Assembly (NCBI GenBank): GCA_003164155.1
Contig: PLSG01000385.1
Location: 1 to 8,902 of the forward strand
Length of the DNA: 8,902 bases
Origin: Parachlamydiaceae bacterium
Lineage (GTDB): Bacteria; Chlamydiota; Chlamydiia; Chlamydiales; Parachlamydiaceae
Direction of reading: 5' to 3'
Shown here: one piece after another, positions 1 through 5,816 of the stretch
Layout of the letters: every line of letters starts with the position of its first letter
Numbering within the stretch: the stretch's first letter is position 1
Made by a program: the position numbers and the translations under genes
The notes under the pieces: generated by a model
Seen by the model: the letters and a program-made list of their open reading frames with translations, nothing else
Told to the model about the DNA's origin: nothing
Database searches by the model: none

Positions 1-275
1 GTAACGCGTAGCTTGTCAAGAAAAAGATGCCAAAAAGATGTGTGTAACACTATGCCTGAAAGGGGTGCGGGCTGCATTTTCAGGACGTTTATGAAATGAT
101 ATAGGGGCACATATTGCAGGTGTGGTAAAAAATTTGCTTATTATAACACAGCCTGTACCTCAGGGGGATTTTAAAATTCGGTGGACGAGGAGTAGACGCT
201 ACATTTTTCCTTCAAATGCCTTAGCAAGTACCTATGCTTGGATTTATGAATAATTTCTTGGGGGTACTCGAAAAA
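1..275. other. Intergenic stretch at left edge, no convincing gene
   Basis: No recognisable gene lies here. A plus-strand frame is open without a stop from 95 to 253 (52 codons, ending TAA) but has no ATG; the only candidate start is GTG at 122, without a well-placed ribosome binding site. Another plus frame is open from the left edge to a TGA at 97-99 and could be the tail of an outside gene, but its product is not recognisable. A 7-bp inverted repeat (55-61 and 78-84, 16-nt loop) lacks a following T-run, so it is a poor terminator. On the minus strand a TTGACA box (14-19) points out of the window; a matching -10 would lie beyond the edge. Confidence 0.4.
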
Positions 276-1532
276 TCATAAGGCAAAAGGTTTTTCTCCC
301 TTCAGCATTTTCAAACAATCATCAGGATTTTCGTAAACGCAGGCTAAAAATTCACAGGCGATATCCAGTTGGATTAGCCCGTTTAGCTCCTTCTCTGCTA
401 AGTTAATAACTTCATGCTTGCGTAAGAGGGTGTCTTGGTTGAATTCGGCTAAGGTTACTTTCCAATGTGCGGATGTAGAGGCTTTTGATTTTTCAAGGAC
501 ACATTCTACTCCTTTTCCCTGTTTTTTTAAATTCAGCGCTTCGCCTATATAAAATTTCTTGCGCCCGTCTGAGTCTAACGTATACGAAAACATCCGCCCT
601 TCTTGATAATCACGATTAAAATTTCCTATCTCAAAGCTTCCATTCTCATAGGTGACAACCCCCAAACCGTGAAAACTTCCTTCTTTGATATGTCCAGTAT
701 AGGTTTCGCCTCCTGTTAACTGTATTTGTGCCAAGCCTGAATATGCTTGCTGGCTTTTCATCGCATCGAAAAGTGTGTTTTTTTCATCTTTCAAGGCTAA
801 AAAACAACCACGTGGATCTTGTTTAAAATACTTCAGAATTTTACTCGCGGTAACACTATCTTTGAGATAAGAGAATTTCTCTAAGCTTAAAGGTACGGTT
901 TCACATTGTCCTTTTACAGGTTCATCATTGTGAAATTCTCCCAAAATCATCTCGGCGGAGAGCTTATCCTCTTTCAAAGAGCAGTAAGCACCTATTCCTT
1001 CTCTGCGCTGATCGTGCCCTTCGCCTATATATGCAAAGATTGGACCCGGTGTGCTATCTGCGGATTTTCCACCTGAGAAATAAACGAAAGCTCCTTCTTG
1101 GATGCTCTGCTTAAAATCTCCTAATAAAAAAGAGCCTTCATGAAAGGCTAAAAGATAGCCTCTTCCATCTAAAAGCTTCTTTTCAAGAGAGAGTTTTTCA
1201 AACTGTTCATTTGTAAAAAGATCGCTTGTGATGAGGTTTCTGAGCTGCGTGACCATGCCTAGATCACCCGCTGTTTGGGTGGGTTTAAATAAGCGTTCAA
1301 AACTTATAGGTTTACCCACTTCGTCGGCAAAAGTAACTGATTTTTTTTGGAATGTTTTTGAAGAAGCTTCCGATTTAAAAGCGGTCTCGCTTAAAATTTC
1401 AAGCCCTTTATCTGCTATTTTTGAGGTTAACGTGGGAGAATTGGGCGGAGTAGGGGGCAAAGAGGTTGGAGAAGAGGGAAATTCCATTGGGTATAAGGAG
1501 TGATTGGCATGCTCATTCTTGATTCCACTCAT
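276..1532 (-). CDS. MORN-repeat protein with Ser/Pro-rich N-terminus; candidate host-directed effector
   Basis: A 418-aa protein of unknown function. Residues 1-40 are rich in Ser, Pro and Thr (for example SLPPTPPNSPT) and look disordered, as is common for type III secretion signals. Residues 63-82 hold a KKSVTFADEVG-like stretch that fits the RVxF docking motif of eukaryotic protein phosphatase 1 regulators. The rest contains about five degenerate MORN units. The clearest is at 278-317 (YTGHIKEG, FHGLGVVTYENG, FEIGNF); others are near 122-155, 166-186 and 325-346. MORN repeats usually mediate membrane or protein contacts. There are no obvious transmembrane segments or catalytic motifs. The start is placed at the ATG at 1532 rather than the in-frame ATG at 1544, because a GGAG sits 6 nt upstream of the former and overlaps the latter. 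The gene is AT-richer than the fol operon and is divergent from the gene at 2100. Secretion and PP1 binding are inference. Confidence 0.8.
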   Translation of the reverse strand: MSGIKNEHANHSLYPMEFPSSPTSLPPTPPNSPTLTSKIADKGLEILSETAFKSEASSKTFQKKSVTFADEVGKPISFERLFKPTQTAGDLGMVTQLRNLITSDLFTNEQFEKLSLEKKLLDGRGYLLAFHEGSFLLGDFKQSIQEGAFVYFSGGKSADSTPGPIFAYIGEGHDQRREGIGAYCSLKEDKLSAEMILGEFHNDEPVKGQCETVPLSLEKFSYLKDSVTASKILKYFKQDPRGCFLALKDEKNTLFDAMKSQQAYSGLAQIQLTGGETYTGHIKEGSFHGLGVVTYENGSFEIGNFNRDYQEGRMFSYTLDSDGRKKFYIGEALNLKKQGKGVECVLEKSKASTSAHWKVTLAEFNQDTLLRKHEVINLAEKELNGLIQLDIACEFLACVYENPDDCLKMLKGEKPFAL

Positions 1533-1538
1533 AATAAA

Positions 1539-1542
1539 CTCC
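1539..1542 (-). promoter_or_regulatory. Ribosome binding site deciding the MORN gene start
   Basis: GGAG on the minus strand lies 6 nt upstream of the ATG at 1532-1530. It is embedded immediately after the earlier in-frame ATG (1544-1542), so that earlier codon is unlikely to be the start. Confidence 0.6.
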
Positions 1543-1655
1543 ATTTAAAAATGACCAAACTTTAGCTTTACTGGCGTCTCTTTTCCTTAATTTTGCTATA
1601 GCTTCATTTAAATGACAAGATGTTAGTTTGGTTTTGAATTAAATGCGGTGATAGT

Positions 1656-1676
1656 TTTTTTGCAAGGTGCAAAAAA
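1656..1676. repeat. Perfect 9-bp inverted repeat (hairpin)
   Basis: The arms are TTTTTTGCA (1656-1664) and TGCAAAAAA (1668-1676) around a 3-nt loop AGG. With few G:C pairs it is weak as an intrinsic terminator in either direction. It could be a regulatory palindrome or simply AT-rich sequence. Confidence 0.5.
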
Positions 1677-1765
1677 TTATGGCTTTTAAAATTTAATCTA
1701 TCAAAAGATTGCATCCATTCCTTGACTTTTGAGATATGGGCAATGCTCTTAGCATTACCTGAAGG

Positions 1766-1927
1766 TTACATGTAGCGCAGAGCGCTTTGGGTAAATATAG
1801 TAAGAACTTCACCTCCTTCTGTGGTTTTTCCTGATCGCTTGATTTTAAATATTTTCCGCCATGCTTTCTTTACTCGTTGCATGAAAACCAAGAGGTTTCG
1901 GCTTTCATCATAGAGAAGGCATTTCAT
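1766..1927 (-). CDS. Possible small ORF, 53 aa, unrecognised
   Basis: An ATG-initiated frame of 53 codons. The product is Lys/Arg-rich in the middle (RVKKAWRKIFKIKRSGKTTEGG) and has no transmembrane segment. The upstream sequence has only a weak GGGA about 7 nt before the ATG; a better GGAGG lies too far away. A 6-bp perfect hairpin (1742-1756) lies just after the stop. It could be a real small protein, a remnant of a larger gene, or chance. I cannot assign a family. Confidence 0.25.
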   Translation of the reverse strand: MKCLLYDESRNLLVFMQRVKKAWRKIFKIKRSGKTTEGGEVLTIFTQSALRYM

Positions 1928-1937
1928 AAATTGTTCC

Positions 1938-2029
1938 CTTTTATCCTCCCCATCTTTTATATCCTGTCTATCCTGTAAAATTTCAAGATGAGCTGTATAT
2001 AGGAGAAGATGGAAGGATAGAAGAAAAGG
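1938..2029. repeat. Long imperfect inverted repeat with internal tandem motif
   Basis: The left arm (1938-1962) reads CTTTTATCCTCCCCATCTTT then TATAT. Its complement recurs in the right arm (1996-2029: TATAT, then GGAGAAGATGGAAGGATAGA and AAG). Short gaps break the pairing. The loop contains two copies of ATCCTGT in tandem (1961-1967 and 1970-1976, the second as TCCTGT). It lies 70 nt upstream of the gene at 2100 and could be a small dispersed repeat element or fold in that gene's leader. Confidence 0.45.
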
Positions 2030-2099
2030 TTTTCCTTAATATGAAATTAACAATGAGATGGCACAATCTAGCTATAAAAATTAACTATAGGATTATATC

Positions 2100-3953
2100 A
2101 TGCCAGCTGTTAGACCCACCGCGCATTTAAATTCTCAGCCAAGACTTGGGCCTGTGAACGGGGCGAACATTAAACAACATCTAAATGATAAAGTCAGACC
2201 CAGCCGACTGCACTTCTTTGGGAAGCTTGTGCAAACTATTTTATTGCGTCCGATCACTACGACAGCGACTCTTGCCTATCGTATCGTCAATCTCCTCACA
2301 TGGGTCCCTTTAAAAGGCGGCCTTTACAAAGTCTGTGGCTATCATACAAAATCAGCAGCCTTCTTCGAGAGTGAGTATCTTAAAACCGTGAAAGCCGTAC
2401 GAGATGTCCTATTTATTCCATCGGTGGCGATACGCGCGTGTGAAGATCTGGTTGCCACCCGCGAAAAATTCGTCGATGACATTGCCCGGAGGCCTTCCCA
2501 AGATTATCTGAATGTCCAGTACACCAAGGGTTTTCAACAGTTTTCGAGCTACATGCATGGGTGTGAAACATTTGAAGTTACCTGTCCGCAGGGGATTATC
2601 GAATTTGTAGCTACTTCCGATGCGGCTTTGAAAACGATCATGGCATCCCATCTTTTTAAACCAGGTATAATGGCGATCAATTTTGGCTCTCCAAATGTGG
2701 CGGCATTCGTGACGGAAAAGAAAGCGGATGGTTCTGTTCAAACAGTTAAGGTTGACGCAAAGTCCCTTTGGCGCGAACCCATGTCCTATCATGCTACCAA
2801 CGGTAAAATTCAGTCTGGGGTGTTTCTTGTTCCGACAAATCTCCCCAAAGAAGCTTTGGATCGATTCAAACAGGCAGCAGAAAAGATGGCAGGACGCAAA
2901 GATATCACTTGTGTCAAAACCAACTGCCAGGTGTTGAAAGAAGCCGGCTTTTCCATTGAGGGTGTGGCCCTGGAGGGAGTCATCTTCCCGAAGACACTCA
3001 TGGAGCACCTTCTATTCCGGAATGTCTGCTATACCGACTCGAAAGGCATTAAGCACAAAGTTCATTTTGATATCCTCAACACTACACAGCACAGCCTCGA
3101 GGATTTCTTTGAAGAGGTAGACACGGCTGTCGTCGGCACGCGCCTTCGTCACCGGCGCCGCAATGCTGATACTGTGGAAGATCAGAGAGCTCGCGGAGCT
3201 GCTGCACAAGCTCTGATCGCCCAAGAAGCTGCACGTCTGGCTGCAGCTGGTCCAGCTCAGAGAAATAAGGATGAGTATTTAGGACAACGCAAAGTCACCG
3301 TTTCCGTCCCCTCCTTCTTAGGCGACGCCATCGCCCGCATCTGGGGTCGACACACCATGTACGAAGTGGATCTCTCAGACAAGCGAAAAGAGATTTCCAG
3401 AGCTTTCCAGGGATTGACCACACATAGCGAAGGAGGTAAGACGGCCAAGTTAAGCCCATTTCCTCAAGAGAAACCGAGCATTGGCACCCGCTTAAAGAGA
3501 GACCTCTTCTTCTCCGGCCCCATGATACGATTCTTGCGTAGACACATGATGGGCCGAGTAGACGTAATCCATCTCCATACGCAAGACATATTTAAACACC
3601 TCAAGTCCACTAAAGGCGCACGCCTCAATTATGTGCTTCTTGATGATAAAGTGGTCTTAGCCAGAGTACAGGCCAATGGCAATAGCGACGAGGCACATAG
3701 AAGAGCAGCCGACTGGGCGCTTAGCAAGCACGCCCTTCTCTCAGCTCGTCAAAAGGTCTACTGCGCCGGCGAAATGTGGTACGATGCGACTAAAAACCGC
3801 TTCATGATGAATCATGATTCTGGCACCTATAAGCCAAGCCCTGCACACGTAAAAGTAGTCACGGAACTGGCCAATAGAATTTTTGACGCTCAGAACTTTG
3901 ACAACGTTTTTGAAGCTGAGTCCGGGAAAGAAGAAGCTACTAAAGTCGCATAG
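2100..3953 (+). CDS. Uncharacterised 617-aa multidomain protein, chlamydial lineage type
   Basis: Function unknown. The start is ATG 2100 with AGGA 7 nt upstream. Residues 40-76 and 100-115 are hydrophobic or amphipathic and may bind membrane. Residues about 185-345 resemble a permuted papain-like (NlpC/P60 or DUF4105-like) layout: a strand-rich segment, then a CVKTNCQVLKEAGF stretch with Cys276 as possible nucleophile, then LMEHLL and several histidines. Residues 345-395 form an Arg/Ala/Glu-rich, probably helical linker with a basic cluster (RLRHRRRN). The C-terminal part (about 508-595) carries YVLLDD, SKHALLS, CAGEM and NHDSGTYKPS, a motif series I associate with a domain seen in fungi, algae, amoebae and some bacterial toxins. 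The gene at 4007 follows by 53 nt and is probably co-transcribed. No signal peptide is evident. It is certain as a coding region; the domain assignments are inference from memory. Confidence 0.8.
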   Translation: MPAVRPTAHLNSQPRLGPVNGANIKQHLNDKVRPSRLHFFGKLVQTILLRPITTTATLAYRIVNLLTWVPLKGGLYKVCGYHTKSAAFFESEYLKTVKAVRDVLFIPSVAIRACEDLVATREKFVDDIARRPSQDYLNVQYTKGFQQFSSYMHGCETFEVTCPQGIIEFVATSDAALKTIMASHLFKPGIMAINFGSPNVAAFVTEKKADGSVQTVKVDAKSLWREPMSYHATNGKIQSGVFLVPTNLPKEALDRFKQAAEKMAGRKDITCVKTNCQVLKEAGFSIEGVALEGVIFPKTLMEHLLFRNVCYTDSKGIKHKVHFDILNTTQHSLEDFFEEVDTAVVGTRLRHRRRNADTVEDQRARGAAAQALIAQEAARLAAAGPAQRNKDEYLGQRKVTVSVPSFLGDAIARIWGRHTMYEVDLSDKRKEISRAFQGLTTHSEGGKTAKLSPFPQEKPSIGTRLKRDLFFSGPMIRFLRRHMMGRVDVIHLHTQDIFKHLKSTKGARLNYVLLDDKVVLARVQANGNSDEAHRRAADWALSKHALLSARQKVYCAGEMWYDATKNRFMMNHDSGTYKPSPAHVKVVTELANRIFDAQNFDNVFEAESGKEEATKVA

Positions 3954-3990
3954 ATATAGATTCAGTAGATGCAAAAGTAATGTTCAATTT

Positions 3991-3995
3991 AGGAG
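3991..3995 (+). promoter_or_regulatory. Ribosome binding site favouring the 4007 start
   Basis: AGGAG lies 11 nt upstream of ATG 4007. An in-frame ATG at 3980 has no purine-rich site before it and would place this AGGAG inside the coding region, so 4007 is preferred. Confidence 0.45.
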
Positions 3996-4006
3996 ATAAG
4001 AAACAC

Positions 4007-4567
4007 ATGTCAATTCCTTTTAATGATAACCTTTGCTGGGATACCTACCATTCTAATCCCCATTGGCACAAGTCAATGTCGGCATCGGCGCCTTCGATCG
4101 ATCGCGAAAACCAAATGAAACGCGCCGTAAATGAAGTCTTTGTGCAAACCTTCAAACAGCCCTTAGTACGAAGTGTTCAATTTATACGCGACGCCGCCCG
4201 GCTGGTGCTAAAAGTGCCCATTCGCTCAATATGGACGCCTATTGTGCTGCCAAAAAACTGGAAGCAGCTTGAGCGCGCTAAAATCAATACGAAGCTTACA
4301 GCTTACTCCTTTGTCCAACTGGTCTCTGTACCAGCCAAGTTTCTCGTAGCTTTAGCTGCCCTGGCCACATCGGCGATCTCATGGAGGGGAGCGCAGTGGT
4401 TGCTTGATAAGAGTGTGCGCTGGACCCTTCATCTTGATGGACGCGCCTCGCAGCTCGAAGCTCTCAAAGAAGTGGGTGGCAGCAACGCTTCAAACCGACA
4501 TCAGTACAATCTATACAAGGATTGGCTCTACACTATCAACCCGAAGCTCTGCCGCAAAGCAGGCTAA
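4007..4567 (+). CDS. Uncharacterised 186-aa membrane-associated protein
   Basis: Function unknown. The start chosen is ATG 4007; ATG 3980 would add 9 residues. The first 40 residues are polar and Ser/Trp/His-containing. A long hydrophobic region (about residues 101-130, with VQLVSVPAKFLVALAALATS) looks like one transmembrane segment or a membrane hairpin, preceded by an amphipathic helix (about 45-75). The order VQT, then a Pro-containing helix, then a [V/I]P-containing hydrophobic helix ending in LATS parallels VQT...FIPSVA...LVATR in residues 40-121 of the preceding 617-aa protein, suggesting a shared N-terminal module. The intergenic distance of 53 nt and the common strand support one transcript. 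The base composition matches the 617-aa gene and is more GC-rich than the genes on either side. It may be a partner or a cut-down paralogue of its neighbour. Confidence 0.7.
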   Translation: MSIPFNDNLCWDTYHSNPHWHKSMSASAPSIDRENQMKRAVNEVFVQTFKQPLVRSVQFIRDAARLVLKVPIRSIWTPIVLPKNWKQLERAKINTKLTAYSFVQLVSVPAKFLVALAALATSAISWRGAQWLLDKSVRWTLHLDGRASQLEALKEVGGSNASNRHQYNLYKDWLYTINPKLCRKAG

Positions 4568-4645
4568 ACAACCTTGATGGGGTCAGTTTAGAATTCGGAT
4601 TGTAAAGTAGTGCCGTCTTTCTTTGTAGAGCCTGTCTCAAAAACC

Positions 4646-5446
4646 TTAGAACCTCCGAAGGGGAGCAACGCCAGTGTGGTAATGGACACGAGAGGTATGG
4701 TAGAAGTGGAGGGTGAGGCCCTTCTCAGGAGAATATCTGACCATCGGTTGTTGTCCTTTTATAGACTCTTGAGAGCGTGTATAATCGCAAAAGGGGAAGC
4801 AGGTAGAGCTAGTGAGAGAGCTAAGATATCGTGTCAAATGACAAACGGCGGCTTCTAATGTCCTAGGTACTTCATAAGCGGCTAGTGCTTTTGTAGCAAG
4901 TTCTGCAACCAAAGTTTGTTGGTCAACATAATTTTTATTTCTGCTATCTCGAAGGATGTCTATTGTCATAAGCACCCAATAAGATTTCTCAATTGATCTA
5001 TCTCCTAGTTCTGCCACAATAAAATTCGAAATCTTATCATCATTAGTTTTAGTTGTTGGAAAATAGCGTCTTTCAATCTCTCCAAGACTGTTTAAGGTAA
5101 GAGGCTTCGCGTTCAGTGTTGAAGGGATATAGACAAGCGTGTGAGTTTCGTGCAGTTTTTTTCTTGGAAATGCAGGACATGGGCTTTGCAATATATATTC
5201 AATGTTATGAGGAAGGTTAGGTGCCGGCCCAACTTCCCCACAATGAGCTTTCCACTCGCTTTCGCCAAAAACACTACCCACTTTCAGGTAACTTACAACC
5301 AAATCCACATGAGGAGGTATAAGACCATTTGGTTTTTGCTGAGTGCCAATGGCTGCATCAACAGCAGTGTATATAGGTCTTGGATCTACGCTCCATTCTG
5401 CACACAAGTGTAGCGTTGATGGCTCGATAGATGTTAATGAAGTCAT
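4646..5446 (-). CDS. Uncharacterised 266-aa protein, candidate member of an expanded environmental-chlamydial family
   Basis: Function unknown. The start is ATG 5446 with AGGAG 6 nt upstream and a promoter directly before it. The protein looks soluble, with no signal peptide or transmembrane segment. Distinctive stretches are LPHNIEYILQSPCPAFP (78-94), ETHTLVYIPSTLN (100-112), KSYWVLMTIDILRDSRNK (154-171), VDQQTLVAELA (174-184), YEVPRTLEAAV (191-201) and a terminal GVAPLRRF. From memory, the SYWVLMT...SRNK...QQ.LVA...YEVP..LEA pattern recurs in many paralogous hypothetical proteins of Protochlamydia/Parachlamydia-type genomes; I cannot confirm this here. It converges on the plus-strand gene ending at 4567, with 78 nt between the stop codons. 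No catalytic motif is recognisable. Confidence 0.75.
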   Translation of the reverse strand: MTSLTSIEPSTLHLCAEWSVDPRPIYTAVDAAIGTQQKPNGLIPPHVDLVVSYLKVGSVFGESEWKAHCGEVGPAPNLPHNIEYILQSPCPAFPRKKLHETHTLVYIPSTLNAKPLTLNSLGEIERRYFPTTKTNDDKISNFIVAELGDRSIEKSYWVLMTIDILRDSRNKNYVDQQTLVAELATKALAAYEVPRTLEAAVCHLTRYLSSLTSSTCFPFCDYTRSQESIKGQQPMVRYSPEKGLTLHFYHTSRVHYHTGVAPLRRF

Positions 5447-5478
5447 GAAATTCTCCTTCTCTAATTTTAATTATCCAC

Positions 5479-5507
5479 ACTTTAAATGGAAATAATAAAA
5501 AAGTCAA
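5479..5507 (-). promoter_or_regulatory. Sigma70/sigma66-type promoter for the 266-aa gene
   Basis: On the minus strand TTGACT (5507-5502) and TAAAGT (5484-5479) are separated by 17 nt. The -35 matches the consensus at 5 of 6 positions and the -10 at 4 of 6. A start near 5472 would give a leader of about 25 nt containing the AGGAG. Confidence 0.5.
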
Positions 5508-5530
5508 ATGAAATTAATGTGTTAATTTAT

Positions 5531-5583
5531 GAGGTGGAATAGCATGAAAATATTTTGCGAGGTGACCAGGGAAATAGCATGAA
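5531..5583. repeat. Imperfect tandem direct repeat, two units
   Basis: GAGGTG (5531) followed by AATAGCATGAA (5538-5548) recurs as GAGGTG (5559) followed by AATAGCATGAA (5573-5583). The two units differ by an insertion of about 7 nt. They lie upstream of the 266-aa gene's promoter, in a position where a regulator could bind, but no known operator is recognised. Confidence 0.5.
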
Positions 5584-5616
5584 TTTTTTTGGCATGGTAC
5601 AAAAATAGCTACGGGT

Positions 5617-5726
5617 AGTACAAAGACACAAAAAAGAAAAGGCCGGTTTTTCGGATTTGTTTGTTCATTCATTAAGAATTATTACTCTCTTTCTATTCTT
5701 TTGCGTTTTTTTGTGTTTTTTGCAGT
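5617..5726. repeat. Inverted pair of short-period A-rich/T-rich repeats
   Basis: ACACAAAAAA (5626-5635) is the exact complement of TTTTTTGTGT (5707-5716). Around each lie further degenerate copies of the same roughly 9-10-nt unit (GTACAAAGACACAAAAAAG on the left; TTTTGCGTTTTTTTGTG then TTTTTTGC on the right). The pattern recalls degenerate CAAAGA/TCTTTGCG-type intergenic repeats seen in many bacteria. Confidence 0.4.
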
Positions 5727-5792
5727 CATTCTTTTCCTAAAATGTTACTCTATATTGAGGCATACCAAAAATTCATGCAAGTTCCCTGGATG

Positions 5793-5809
5793 TGGCCTGG
5801 TCAAGGCCA
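5793..5809 (-). terminator. Weak hairpin after the DUF378 gene
   Basis: TGGCCT (5793-5798) and AGGCCA (5804-5809) can pair around a 5-nt loop, 7 nt after the DUF378 stop codon. No T-run follows closely on the minus strand, so it is a poor intrinsic terminator. Confidence 0.3.
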
Positions 5810-5816
5810 GTAATAT

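Larger units (their letters stand above)
1545..2099. other. 555-bp intergenic region between divergent genes
   Basis: This gap separates the minus-strand MORN gene from the plus-strand gene at 2100. It is AT-rich and holds several small hairpins (1656-1676; 1742-1756 with arms AATGCT/AGCATT; 1774-1786 with arms AGCGC/GCGCT), one possible 53-codon minus-strand ORF (1766-1927) and a long imperfect inverted repeat (1938-2029). A TATAAA at 2073-2078 could be a -10 box for the gene at 2100, but the nearest -35-like TTAACA lies 20 nt further up, which is too far for a standard promoter. I see no tRNA signatures. Confidence 0.6.
5447..5816. other. 370-bp AT-rich intergenic region with promoter and repeats
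   Basis: No gene is apparent. It holds the promoter of the 266-aa gene (5479-5507), an imperfect direct repeat (5531-5583), an inverted pair of A-rich/T-rich repeat tracts (5617-5726) and a weak hairpin after the DUF378 gene (5793-5809). Confidence 0.55.

Noticed and set aside
55..84. CCTGAAA/TTTCAGG hairpin as a terminator
   Set aside because: There is no T-run on either side at the proper distance.
1228..1503. 91-codon plus-strand ORF within the MORN gene
   Set aside because: Antisense to the coding region; its composition follows from the complement of the Ser/Pro-rich segment.
2409..3008. 199-codon minus-strand ORF inside the 617-aa gene
   Set aside because: It is the complement of a longer frame with coherent motifs; the product has no recognisable domain.
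4610..4858. 82-codon plus-strand ORF at 4610
   Set aside because: It overlaps the end of the 266-aa gene on the other strand and has no ribosome binding site.
5141..5413. 90-codon plus-strand ORF opposite the 266-aa gene
   Set aside because: A shadow frame; the minus-strand gene has a promoter and ribosome binding site.
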